From Stropharia rugosoannulata (Eukaryota; Basidiomycota; Agaricomycetes; Agaricales; Strophariaceae), in the NCBI GenBank assembly GCA_028532985.1, contig JANCIK010000004.1, positions 372,001-436,000 on the forward strand: 64,000 bases of DNA, read 5' to 3'. The translations under genes and the position numbers were made by a program. Of the stretch, positions 1 through 11,179 are shown one piece after another. A model generated the notes under the pieces. The model was not told the origin of the DNA and did no database searches. It saw only the letters and a program-made list of their open reading frames with translations. Numbering within the stretch: the stretch's first letter is position 1; every line of letters starts with the position of its first letter.

Positions 1-295
1 TCTATTTATGTTTTCAACGCAGTGTACAATGTACATGCGAACCGTATGTTTTGTACGGCACTGCGTCATAGCTGCTATGCATTGCAATTGTTTGAAGTAT
101 CATAATTGCACGACGAAAAAAAAAGCTGACAGAGTTTGCATACGCCTGACTTAGTTTTTACAGCCGCACTACCGCACATCTCCACTCTCGAGGAATCGAT
201 GCTAAAAGTACCGATGCTGTCCAAAGATCGGTGTGTAATGCAGATAGTAGTATTGCGAATGAATGATGCAAAGCCAAAAATGCGTAAAAGTACAA

Positions 296-1645
296 CTAAG
301 TTACATAGTCCAAGCCCACGTCCTGTATACTTCTCCGCCGACCGAGTTTCTTCGCCACTCTCTTCTCAGCGCGGAACAATGCCAGCCGGACTTTATAACT
401 TAGACCAACGTACCGATGCCGCAGCGACGCGGTCATCGTCGTCAACCTGCCGTCCTCGCCCCTTGAACCCATGCCGGGACACGTATCGTCATCGTCGTCG
501 TCGTCCGACATTAGATCTGCGGAGGCAGGGTCATTGCCCGCCTCGATCGGGGGCGAGATGTCCGCCTTCCGGATACCACACCTCGTCGTCGCGGAGACGC
601 TCCGATACGGAGCCCAGGTCGCGCGTATATGTGACGCCGCCCGAGTAACACCGCTCAGCCTGCCACGCGCTTCCGGCCTGGCGCCCCGGCTTGCTGCTGC
701 TAACTTCCGTCGAGGGACCGCACCGCACGGGTACGTGGCCTCTGTGATCGTTTCCGTGTCCCAGCTCTCGTCGTCAGTAGTAAGAGTGCTGCGGCCTTCG
801 GCCATGCCCATCCCTTCCGGCGAGCACTGCGCGGGACAGGCGCCATGTCTGCGCACCGCGGACGCGCGTCCTAAAATGATACCGATACCTTTGTTCTCCT
901 TGACGCTCGCGAAGCTGCTCGACCCGACGGTGGTCACGTCGGACGACCACGTCGAGGAGCGGCCACGCGCCATCCGTCTGGATGTAGAAGAGAATAGCGA
1001 CGAGGAGACTGAAGTGCCGACTGACTCGAACGACTGCGGCAGGGGTGCGTCCGTTGCTGAAACAGCTGGTTGAGGGTGTTGTTTGCGCCCGCGCTCAACA
1101 GGATCAGGCAGTGGAGGCGGGCGGAAATCCCGGTCGGCCTCCATATACGCCTCTATGGAGTCCTGAAGAGGGGAACCGAGCTTATCCTCCTGGGATATTG
1201 GTGAGCAGGGGTAGATGGAAGCACGGGGGAGTTCGTCTGAGGTTAGAGACATGTGTTCAAGTTGCTGCGAGAGCGCTTGTTCATCGAGTCCAGAGCACGG
1301 GGACGAGGTAGTAAAAGGGGTGCAGGGCTGGACATGCTGTGGCGGGCAAGGGGACGGCGAGGAATATGATGGGTCCTCCACCAGAGCGCTCATCTCATTT
1401 TGAGACAACGGGCCTTGGGGGCGGAAAAAAGGAGGGAGAGCGGCGTCCCCGAGAGACGAGGCAAATGTACCCTTCTTGGAATCGTACTCCGAGAAAACTA
1501 GTTCCATAGTGGGCATGCGCTCGGGGTCGTAGAACAGCCGCCTAAGCCGCTTCGCCGGGGGCTGATTCTCTATAGGGTTGTAAATGGATATATCATGCGG
1601 ACCGTGTGTCGCAGAAGAGCAGGAGGGTGAGAGGTGGGATGCCAT
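296..1645 (-). CDS. Hypothetical disordered protein, 449 aa
   Basis: I do not recognise this protein. It reads as one uninterrupted frame of 449 codons from an ATG at 1645 to a stop at 296. The composition is rich in Ser, Pro, Thr and Arg with no clear globular domain. Near the N-terminus (about residues 30-37) lies a basic PAKRLRR stretch that could act as a nuclear localisation signal. A run of seven Asp (MSDDDDDDD) sits about 70 residues from the end and is followed by a basic tail (RAEKRVAKKLGRRRS). No signal peptide or membrane segment is seen. The opposite strand also carries open frames here, as expected for GC-rich coding DNA. The length of the frame and its protein-like composition support a real gene, but no function can be given. 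An intron near either end cannot be excluded. Confidence 0.6.
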   Translation of the reverse strand: MASHLSPSCSSATHGPHDISIYNPIENQPPAKRLRRLFYDPERMPTMELVFSEYDSKKGTFASSLGDAALPPFFRPQGPLSQNEMSALVEDPSYSSPSPCPPQHVQPCTPFTTSSPCSGLDEQALSQQLEHMSLTSDELPRASIYPCSPISQEDKLGSPLQDSIEAYMEADRDFRPPPLPDPVERGRKQHPQPAVSATDAPLPQSFESVGTSVSSSLFSSTSRRMARGRSSTWSSDVTTVGSSSFASVKENKGIGIILGRASAVRRHGACPAQCSPEGMGMAEGRSTLTTDDESWDTETITEATYPCGAVPRRKLAAASRGARPEARGRLSGVTRAASHIRATWAPYRSVSATTRCGIRKADISPPIEAGNDPASADLMSDDDDDDDTCPGMGSRGEDGRLTTMTASLRHRYVGLSYKVRLALFRAEKRVAKKLGRRRSIQDVGLDYVT

Positions 1646-2900
1646 TGGTGCTCAGTTTGTGCTCATGTGCGTGCGCTAGGGAGCATCGGGTGCAAACGTC
1701 AGCGACTGAGCGTTGTACTCTATCCGTGAAGTTTGCACATACCGATGGTGTAATTTCGGTGTGTGAGGTAGGTGGATAAGTGTAGAAAGAGTCGCAGAGT
1801 GGTTCTGCGTACGTCTACTTACACTAGTTGTTTCACTGGCGTTCTAACACCTAGCGTCGCTGCAGTCTGCAATCAAATATGTTCCAGCGGAGTGTGGTGA
1901 ACGCATCATGATGATACAGCATCCCAGCGTGCAGTCAGAGCCCATAGTGCAAGACAGTTTAGTGATAGAGCAGGGTTTGCACCAGCTGGAACAGTTTGGA
2001 ATTTATGGCCAGCGTTCCTGGGTCCAGGAAGCCGGTGTTGATGTGTTGATGTTGTTGCTACTACGAATGCAGCTGTTAAGTTTATCCAGGAAGAATATTT
2101 CGAGTGCCATATAAATTAAAGGGTTCTGATGTTGTTTGACCCCCTTTTTCTATCAACGAGAATGGACGAGGATGAATCAGTGACGAGTAGTAGGGATGGG
2201 AGACACGCGCAAAAGTTGAGGAAGTGCGACTTCAGACTGGGTCGTAATGGTCTCGTGGAACGTCACATCTAAATTTAACCTGCTGAAACTTGGAAAGACT
2301 TTTTCGACCTTGCCAATGCTTTACAAAATAAGAATATTAGCAGAAAGCACAAGAAAGTGTAACAAGAATCTGACTGTATTTTGGAAAGACCGTATTCAAT
2401 GCAGAAGTTCGACAGCCTCCTGTGCCTGTAGACAAGGGTTGACAAGTGTTCGATTTAAGCAGCTAGTAGACGCAGTGGCGGTACTTGAATATCGACTTCT
2501 CAAACAGTTTGAATGAGACACGTACAACGCATAGCAGATGAGGCTGTAGTGGTGATGGTGCCGAGGAAGAACTGACTCATGCCATTTCTTTGATCGCTAT
2601 CCAATCGCTATCGCAAAACTATCGCAATATCAGTCTCGTAGAGGCTCTTGATTTATCATATATGAAAAATATTCCTGGTGCATCTTTACGTGCATATACT
2701 TAGTGTGACTTGAAGCGAAATAAGTAAATGGACAGCGGGTATTTAGCGAAGCTGAAGGAAGAAAATGACGCGATGCTGGCAATGTTTGCATTTGTTGAGC
2801 GGCGTCTAAAAATCTTGTTAGCACTGGCCTCCTCTTAACTGATCGCCACCATCAAGTCCCCATCGCCACTTGTCGTCTCTCCGGAGTCCACTATACTGGG
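1646..2900. other. Intergenic, no gene seen
   Basis: This stretch holds only short frames of under 90 codons on either strand, with no recognisable protein. The right end leads into the promoter of the ubiquitin hydrolase gene. The left end should contain the promoter of the minus-strand gene that starts at 1645. Confidence 0.5.
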
Positions 2901-2901
2901 C

Positions 2902-2909
2902 CTATATAA
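2902..2909 (+). promoter_or_regulatory. Possible TATA box of the ubiquitin hydrolase gene
   Basis: The sequence CTATATAAC lies about 340 bp upstream of the ATG at 3247. The distance is long, but an apparent 5' leader intron (3031-3076) takes up part of it. It is the best TATA-like match in the upstream region. Confidence 0.35.
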
Positions 2910-3030
2910 CACTGATATCCGGGGCGCAACATAACAGGCCTTTAGTCAACACTACGCAAAACAGGCTCCAGGAACACTGACGCGGCCTCATTACATTCAT
3001 CGCTTTGACCACATCACCCCAATTCCCACC

Positions 3031-3076
3031 GTAAGTTACTATTAGTTGGTATACACCCAAACTAACTTTGCCTCAG
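3031..3076 (+). other. Probable 5' UTR intron
   Basis: A perfect GTAAGT donor, a CTAAC branch site and a TTGCCTCAG acceptor lie within 46 nt. This matches the size and signals of the coding introns in this window. It sits between the TATA-like site and the ATG of the ubiquitin hydrolase gene, so it would be removed from the leader. This is inferred from signals only. Confidence 0.5.
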
Positions 3077-3246
3077 GCCACGCGACGAACACTCTCTACG
3101 TCACAGCTCCCATCTCTATCCACCAGCACATAGTGGGTAACATCAGGGGCCCCATATCCACACGTCGTTTTCTTCAGTATGTCTTGACCATTCCTAAATA
3201 TCGCGTCTGACATTTTGCCAAAGAAAGCCACCCGAATCATCTTCTC

Positions 3247-6200
3247 ATGAGTCACTCAAATTATCCTCACCAAGGCCCCGGACCTTCCTCCTACTACCAG
3301 CAGCCGCCCCCTCCTCATGTTTACGGCACAAACAGTCCTGGGCCAGGTCCCAACTACTATACTTATTCCGGCCACCCGCCTGCGCACATGAACTCTCACC
3401 ATGCATACCAACCAGGACCCTCACGGGGGCCTCATCGCGGGCCTTACAACTCCAGGGGATCCCAAAATTACCACACTTACCAGCAGCCACACTTTGCTCA
3501 CTCACATGTTAACCCGGCTCTCGTTCACCCCCAACATGCTCCTCGGCCAATGTATTCACCGCAGTCTGCGAAATACGCTCAGCCTTTCACACCTTCTTAT
3601 TCATACCCATCGCCTACCGCACCGGTTTTTACCCCTTCTTGGCAGATGCAGCCAGCCCTTTCCCCACTACCTAAACAACTTTCTATGCCCCAGTCCTACT
3701 ACGAACCACAGCCAGCGCCTATTCCTTCTGAACACCCCACTAACTCACTGACGAACTCTGAGACACCTGATGAGAGCAAAACTTCTACCGATACGCCCGT
3801 GGTGACGACTAGCGAAACATTACCTGCCGCTGCTGTTGAACCAACTGAAAAAACAGAAACAGAAGAAGAAGAAACTCCTGCGCCTTCAACTCCTCATGTT
3901 CAAGAACCTCCTCTACTCCAGACTTCGTTCTATTCACAAATGGGTACAATATCTACGACTGAAACGACTTCTCCCGCTGCTTCACGTTCAGCGTCGCCAT
4001 CTCCACGCAAGGCCGCTGGCTGGGCAATATGGTCGAGACGGCCTCAGGATCCCTCACACGCCCCTGGAATTATCATATCTCCAAGAGCTCGGCCGCCTCC
4101 CGATGTTGTTCAACAAGCTTTGGATCTTAAAACGCCACCGCCGTCTGTACCATCGTCTCCTGTCCTTCCGTCGAAGTATATACATACCTCACATCAGCAG
4201 CTAAAGGTGCAGCCTGACGTAGCGAGCATAGTTGCTTGGGCTTCTCAGACAACTTCATCAGTGCCTTCCTCTTCTGTAACGGAAAATGCAGACACACCGA
4301 CCGTCCCTGGGTCACCAGCCTCTTCGCATACTTCTCTCTCTGCCGGTAACTTAAGCAAAGAGTTGAAGGCTACACCGGTACAGCCAGCGGAGGCTAACCC
4401 AGTCGCCAATGAAACACCTGACGTTTCTGGTACTTCTCTTTCCATTTCTGACTCATCAACAAGTTTGGAAGTCCTTCAGTCTGAACCTACAGAGACAGAG
4501 GAATCGAAAGCAGAAGATTTATCTACCCCTGCTGCAACTGTATCTTTATCGCCTAGTCCCTCTCCTACACCTGCCCCCACAGAAATGCTTGCCACTCCAC
4601 AAATCCAACCACCGCCTTCCTCCATACCCCCGCCTAAGAAGTCCTGGGCCGAGCTCCTCCGCCCCGCAACCTCGTCTTCCACTTCATCTCCCGGACCCTC
4701 TCGCAACGCCCTGCCTACTTCATCCGTTGTTGGCTTCTCCATTCCCGCAGCTACCCCACAGTCATCCGGGCCCGCCGTAGCCGTTTCACCAACAAAAAAA
4801 TCGGAACTCTATATCCTGCTCACCACGGGCCCGCCCGCTCCTGCAACCGGGTTCGCTGCTGCTGCAGCCGGCGCGACAAGCAGCGCTGCCGCTGTGCGCA
4901 TCCGGCCACGCGGCTTGGTGAATAGCGGGAATATGTGCTTCGCGAATGCTGTGCTGCAGGTTCTCGTGTACTGTCCGCCTTTCCACCGCCTTTTCGTGGA
5001 GCTCGGCCGTGTGCTGGGTGCGGTGGATGCAGCAGGGGCGAAGTCGGACGAGAGCACAACGCCGCTGGTGGATGCTACTGTTGAGTTCTTGAAGGAGTTT
5101 ATGGAGGACAAGAAGCGCAAGGATAAGTCGCGTCTAGAGGTTGTCAACCGGACAGGGGCTAATGGAAGCGCCGGCTCGCGTGGGAAGGGCAAGGAGCGGG
5201 AGGTGAGGGATGAACTTGAGGATGAGGATGACTGGGACGGTGACTCGTTCCTGCCGACATACATCTATGATGCAATGAAGGCGAAGAAGCGCTTCGATAA
5301 CATGAGGGTATGCTTCATTTATGATTTTGCAGAAGCTACATGACATTAACTTTCATCTTTCAGGGAGGGCACCAAGAAGATGCTGAAGAATTCTTCGGAT
5401 TCTATCTTGATACTCTCGAGGAAGAGTTGCTCTCGATACTGCACAGCATCAACCCGCCTAAGCCAAGCAAGGGCGGGCCCAACCTTGCTGTGGAGGAGAA
5501 GGAAGAGGCTGCACCCCCGGAGGATGATGGCTGGCTGGAAGTCGGCAAGCGGAATCGGATGGTCGTTACTCGCACGGTATGTGAATCCGTTTTGGGCTGG
5601 GTTAGTTAGTCTTACATGCGTTTTAGATTAAGGCAACTGAGTCCCCAATCACCCGAATCTTTGGAGGCAAGTTCCGGTCAACGCTTCGGGCACCTGGCCA
5701 GAAGGATTCCGTTGTCATTGAAGATTGGCGCTCTTTGAGACTCGACATTCAGGTCAGTTTTCTTGTTTCTTTGCGCCTTTGTGTATATCCTTTTTGACCT
5801 TAATACGATTTTAGCGAGAATCATTACATACTATCCAGGACGCTCTCTCCTACATTTCTCACCCACAACCTGTGCAAGTCTCGCAAGCTGCACGGCCCGG
5901 TGTTACTGTTGAAGCGCAGCAGCAAGTGCTCATCGAAGCTCTGCCCCCTATTCTTGTGCTCCATATCAAGCGCTTCTGCTACGACACTGCGGTCAACGGA
6001 GTAGTGAAAGTGGGCAAGCACGTCGTGTTCGGCCCGGAGTTGGAAATTGGAGCTGGTATGCCCTATTGACATCACATATCGAGTTTTACAGGCTAATGCA
6101 CTTTTTTTCTGTGTTCTAGACATTATGGTTCCCGCTGTGAAGAAGGCGCAGCCTGCGCGGTACAAGCTATTTGGTGGTAAGCACGCTAGATCAGGCTGGC

Positions 6201-6455
6201 TTAGGATTTGAGATGTTCACCGAACTTCACACAGCTCTCTACCACCACGGGCTATCTGCCTCGGGCGGCCACTATACTCTCGACGTCTTGCACCCTAACC
6301 GCTACCCCAGCGCGAACCCCAGTGCTAAGCCCCGCGAGGGCTGGGTCCGCATCGACGACGACCTCGTCTCCGACGTCAGGCCAGACGATGTGTTCGGTAC
6401 CAGTGAACGAGACGACTCGCGCTGTGCGTATTTGTTGTTCTATAGGAGGATATAG
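3247..6455 (+). CDS. Ubiquitin carboxyl-terminal hydrolase, USP10/Ubp3 type
   Basis: This cysteine protease should remove ubiquitin from target proteins. Six exons join in phase: 3247-5307, 5364-5576, 5627-5752, 5815-6055, 6120-6176 and 6235-6455, giving 972 aa. Residues 1 to about 540 are disordered, rich in Pro, Ser, Gln and Tyr. The catalytic core follows. The Cys box is GLVNSGNMCFANA with the nucleophile near Cys564. A GGHQEDAEEFFGFYLD box follows, then LPPILVLHIKRFCYD, and the His box is GLSASGGHYTLDV with the general base near His912. A long disordered N-terminus before a short core is typical of Ubp3/USP10. In yeast, Ubp3 acts with Bre5 in ribophagy and other trafficking processes; in animals, USP10 deubiquitinates 40S subunits. 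Those roles come from the family, not from this sequence. The next gene, on the same strand, is a Hel2-type ubiquitin ligase. Confidence 0.93.
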
Positions 6456-7227
6456 GAGTTTGTTTGGCAGGAGGGCGATGGAATGTGAGGTTTTTCTTTG
6501 GCTTTTGACTGATCTTCTGGTTACTTTTTCTTCTTATTTTCCTCTTTCCTTCTTTTTTTTTTACCTTTCTTCTTCCTTTCCTTTTCCACCTTGATTATGT
6601 CTTTTTCTTTCCTTCTTTGTTACCTTTATTTTTACTCATTTCTTCCTTTTTCTCTTCTTTTCCTTTCCTTTTCTTTTCTTTTTCCTCACTTTTCCTGAAA
6701 CATTGAGTTATGTAAGTGGTTGTGCAGCTGTTGGTCTAGTTCCAACTACTGTGGTATATTTACCCCAATAAAACCTATTTTTTCCACTCTTCAAGCTTCG
6801 AAGGTATACTACATTATCCTTTCTTGTGTGTCGTGTCAACTATGTTCCTACTCACTAAGTGAGGAACGGCCCATATATAATATTTTATCACTTCATAATT
6901 GTTTCATAATGTGTTAGATAGGAGATGTGATCAACACCAAACAACAAATCCTTTAGTAACTTGACGATCCTTGCCTATCGCGTCTTTCGTTTCTAACATT
7001 AAAAGTTGTGCTTATTCCCGACAAATAAGAATGACTACTTACCCTTATAATTTGGCCGCCGAATAAGACGCAAATTGAAGTCGCGGCCGCGAGCGACAAC
7101 GGAACCGAAGTCAGCTGACTCAAATTGCGATGAAATAAAATCAACGTCCTCGCAACGTTCTCGACTGTCCTCGACAGCCTTTAAGATTTACAAAACAACT
7201 TGAAATCAGCACTTAAATCCTCACATC
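6456..7227. other. Intergenic with long pyrimidine-rich tract
   Basis: After the hydrolase stop codon, about 6496-6690 is almost pure C/T on the plus strand (repeated TTTTCC, TTCTTT and CCTTTC words). It lies where the 3' UTR would be. The rest, to 7227, should hold the Hel2-type gene promoter. No gene is seen. Confidence 0.6.
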
Positions 7228-9893
7228 ATGTCTGCCCAAGTTGCCACCCAGAGCCGTACCTCCGATCCTGCCCGGGGAACTGGGAAGAAGGCGAACAAAC
7301 CTCGCAACGGAGGCAATGCGACAGCTAACAACAATCGAGGACCGAGCCGCAAGGGACGCGCGGGAGGGAGTGCAGTGAAGGACAAAGCATCTGCATCCAG
7401 TGTAGCCTCCGATCCCGATACTGTAGCTCCAGCCAGCGACCCGATCAAGATTACTGCGCAGCTGAAGGAGGTCGCTCTCTCCGATTCAGGCGAGGAGGTA
7501 TGCTGGATCTGCGCGGAGCCCGTGAAATACTACTCTGTTTCTGAATGCAATCACCGGACCTGTCATGTCTGTGCGCTGCGCCTGAGGGCGCTATACAAGA
7601 AGTCGCAGTGCACCTTCTGTAAGGTGCGCTACTGTGTCTGATCGCGCACGTCCAGGCGCTGACAACTCCTTTCGTCCATCGGTAGAATCCTCAAAGCCAT
7701 GTTATATTCACGATGTCGCCGGATGCGTCGTACGAGTCGTTTACACCCGAGTCGATTCCTTTCAAGGACGCAAAGCTGTCGATATCGTTCGAGACCCAGG
7801 AAATGATGGAGGACATTCTGATTCTGCTTCGATTCAACTGCCCAGACTCTGAGTGCGACTATATCGGCAACGGCTGGGGAGATCTGCGTCTGCATGTACG
7901 CGCTATGCATGGGAAACTTATGTGGTATGTGGAGGGGCCTGAGTGACCGCACCGAAATGCTTATCGGCCCTTGAAAGCGACCTTTGCATCAGACACAAGA
8001 AAGTATTCTCTCATGAGCACACCTTGTATACGCCCGCCATGCTAGCTGTGCACCTGCCGTCGATGATCCAGAATCAGCGCTCAAACAAGGGGGCCATCAA
8101 GGAAAACCCGGAGGGTGGAATTCATCCATTTTGTGCCTTCTGTAGAGAATGTTTCTTCGGTGACGATGAGCTGTATTCCCATATGCGTGAAAAGCATGAA
8201 GAATGCTTCGTCTGCAAGCGAAACGACATCCGTGACCAATAGTAAGTCTCTCCAAGTTGACCGTATTGATTGCCAATTTTCAAGTATCAATTTCTCAGCT
8301 TCCAAAACTATGACACACTGGTACGCTCGAACGTGCGCTGCTCAAATGGCTGTGAATAACTTACAGTATTTTTACAGGAACGACACTTTAACACAGCGCA
8401 TCATCCGTGCACCCAGGCTGATTGTCTAGCCCAAAAATTCGTTGTCTTCAACACACCTATTGATTTGAAGGCGCACATGGTAGAAGTCCATGGAGGTGAT
8501 ATGTCAGCCCGCGACAAGAAAGATGCACGTCGCATTCAAGCGGACTTCGCGTTTGAAGAGGTGGGGTACGGTGGACGCCATGGTCGGGGCGGCCGCGAAC
8601 GCGACAGAGAGCGAGAAAGGGAAAGAGACCGCGATCCACCACCTCATGGACGGGGACACCAACAGGCTCCAGCGCCCCCAACTGTTGCGGGTGGTCCCCC
8701 ACGTGGCGGGGGCGGAAGAAGAAGAGAAGGTTTTGGCGGCGCTTTGACGACTGAAACTACTCCTGCAGCTGGGCCGTCGAACCCTGGAAATCGCACTAGG
8801 CCTCCTTCACCACAAGCAACGTCTGATCTTGACCCGGAAACAGCAGAGTGGGCTTTTTCAATTTATATCGAAGCATGCTAATCTGACAAAATACCATTTA
8901 CAGGAGACATGCCGCGTTCCTCGCGAGATTGCAATCCTTTGCTCCCAATCCTGCAACCGCTGTTCCTGCAGTGCGAGCTGCGACACGCGGCTATCGGGCT
9001 TCAGAATCTAGTGCCCGTGATTTAATTCAGATTATCTGGAATGTCCTGGATCGCAATCTGGAATATACTGCCAGTCTTGTCAATGCATTCATTGATCTAT
9101 TAGACGATGAGGAAAAGAAACAAGATCTCCTTGCGTCTTGGAATGGATTCGCTATTGAGGCATGTTTCTTATATTTATAACTTCTCTATACTAACAGAGA
9201 ATGACCCTGTAGCAACGGCGCCAATTCCCTGACCTTACGCCGACCGCCATAGGCTCCGGATATGCAGGGATTGCGTCGGGGCGTGTTCTCAATGCTAAAC
9301 ACGCTACAGCTACGCGTTCATCACAGTCCCAGCAAGTGTGGAACAGAGTGGCAATGGCAGCCAATGCATCGTTTACGGGACCACCTCCTTCGTCACAACC
9401 AGGACCGAGTCGCGTGCAAGAACGTTTTCCTGCATTGGGGCGTTCTTCCCCAGCACCGCAACAACAGTCGACCGCGCCACAGCCCGCACAGAAGTTCCGC
9501 AACGCCGGTCAGCGCAGTACTCCTTGGTCTGCGAGCAGCGTTGCTCCGTCTTCTTTGCGTAGCCAGCCTACTACATCCACGACGGCAAATAAGGTAAACA
9601 AGACACAAGCTCCGCCGAAACTGTCAAGTGCGCTGTTCCCCGATCTTCCATCGTCTTCTAACACACGCGCGAAGCCTTTGGTAAGCGGGAACGTCTCGCT
9701 CAAAAATATACTGGGATCGACAGCTCCTCCGGCAGTGGCCGCCTGGGGCGCTGGATCGTCAAGTGGAGAGTCGCCAGGACAAGAGGCAGATGCTACGGAA
9801 ACAGACACGCAGGTCCAGACTACCGGCAAGGGAAAGAAGGGTAAGGGCAAACAGAAGCAGACTCTGTTTACTCTTGGGTCATTCCCTTCTTAA
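7228..9893 (+). CDS. hel2: RING/C2H2 E3 ubiquitin ligase, Hel2/ZNF598 type
   Basis: Hel2/ZNF598 senses collided ribosomes and ubiquitinates 40S proteins to start ribosome-associated quality control. Seven exons join in phase: 7228-7623, 7686-7924, 7978-8241, 8299-8320 (22 nt), 8378-8847, 8904-9159 and 9213-9893, giving 775 aa. The RING is at about residues 92-132, with the Cys/His ligands in CWIC, CNHRTCHVC and CTFC. Next come the family's NPQSHVIFT segment and C2H2-like fingers (CPDSECDY...HVRAMH, CDLCIRHKKVFSHEH, CAFCRECFFGDDELYSHM, CTQADCLAQKFVVF). A charged, disordered middle and a C-terminus rich in Ser and Gln follow. The first residues MSAQVATQ open the frame. The intron 9160-9212 needs a GC donor (GAG|GCATGT). 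Only that joins the frames without a stop. The neighbouring Ubp3-type hydrolase suggests related ubiquitin functions. Confidence 0.92.
9160..9212 (+). other. GC-AG intron in the Hel2-type gene
   Basis: The donor reads GAG|GCATGT and the acceptor CTGTAG|CAA. Exon 6 ends in phase 0 and exon 7 opens in phase 0 at Gln. The nearest GT (GCAT|GTTTCT) would change phase and create a stop with either nearby acceptor. Confidence 0.7.
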
Positions 9894-10041
9894 GCAGGAG
9901 TATGCTTACATTTACATGTACGCGATAGAATTTATTAACCACAGGGTGGATAGAGTACAATTAATCGCTTCATGTAGTAGAAGCCCATTGGATGTTTACA
10001 CCAATTTAAAAAACTATAGTATAGTGCGGATGTCATCACCA

Positions 10042-11170
10042 TTAGTTGGCGCCCTTACATTTGCTCAGTGGGAAGGCTTCTGCAGAAGCTTGCGAGGAGT
10101 AGTGTTTCACGAAGTGGTGTTGTTTAGCCTCATTGTTACTGTCCAGTGGCTCGTACTTTTTCCATGTCCCAATTTTGCCTTTCTGTAAAATCATAGAGTC
10201 AGTATCTCGAGCATGTTTTACCAAATACTGAATCCTATTTGCCACCTCTGCGATCTTCTGTGCTTTCTTTACGGAGTGCATTTGGCCGAAGTCAAACAAA
10301 AGTAGGCTTCATTGCGTCGGGATCATGAATATGTTCCCAGTGAATATTATCTACGAGAGCATATATCAGCTACTAGACCATACAAGAACGGAATAGTTTC
10401 AATCACCGTCTTTAATATAACCATGAACATGAATGCGGTTTGTTTTCGTGAACACATGATGGATTTCTTCTGCGACTTTAGGATCGACCGTGTTCTTTAT
10501 GTAGTCTTTGCACTTCTCGACATCGGGGTGTTTCATCATATCCTAATGGTGCCGGCTCTGCGACAAAGGTGCGCCAGGAATGTGCTTCATAATGGCCCAT
10601 TGCGAGTTGTCATGTTTGTTAGTCCCGGAATGGACAAGATGGCCCTGTTTGTGCGACGATCAGTTATGTATGCAACAGATTGTGAACAATTGCTTAGACC
10701 GTACCATCTCCGACATCCTACTTATCTCGTTGCCATGCTTGCCGTCCTTACTACTAAACCGTTTGGCAACGAAGTTTTCCTTAGCCCCATTCCACTCACG
10801 AATACGGTATACGCCTGCATTGCCTCCGTAGCCTCCAAGGTTGTCAGCGCCAGCCGGTATTTTTCTTTCTGGTCGCCTATTTCTACCTCCTTCTCTGGAT
10901 ATCGCCTGCTGTATTGGCCTTTGAAGTGACGATTATATGAGAGCCTTACCACATTCATCATCTGGATTGCGAGGAAAGAGATCGCGGGGGTGGCGACGAC
11001 GACTCGTATGGCAGGACTTGACCTGAGTATTCGTACTTGACGCGTGGGTTCCATGCTGATTTGTGTCTTTATGTTTAGTCTGGGCCGACTGATGAACGGA
11101 GGTTGTCGCCGCGCGACGCTGATCCCGGGAATAAAGACAAAAAGTTAGAAAGATAACTAAACGCAGTGAA
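10042..11170 (-). pseudogene. Degenerate protein-kinase-like gene
   Basis: One minus-strand frame stays protein-like across about 1.1 kb but carries four in-frame stops, at 10933-10935 (TAA), 10660-10662 (TGA), 10543-10545 (TAG) and 10399-10401 (TGA). A piece at about 10292-10345 is in a different frame, so there are also two frame changes. Going downstream, the remnants are GVYRIREWNGAKENFVAKRF (a VAK-like lysine), NSQWAIMKHIPGAPLS, HVHGYIKDGD, NIHWEHIHDPDAMKPTF and FDFGQMHSV. Their order matches the nucleotide loop, hinge, catalytic loop and DFG of the divergent kinase-like proteins that are expanded in agaricomycetes. An upstream leader exon may end at the good GTAAGT donor near 11180. Introns could explain one break, but not four stops that share a frame. 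The kinase assignment is by pattern only. Confidence 0.5.
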
Positions 11171-11179
11171 GGGGTCAAC

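Noticed and set aside
10312..10929. Plus-strand frame of 205 codons at 10.3-10.9 kb
   Set aside because: The opposite strand carries the kinase-like remnants. This frame shows no known motif and is probably chance.
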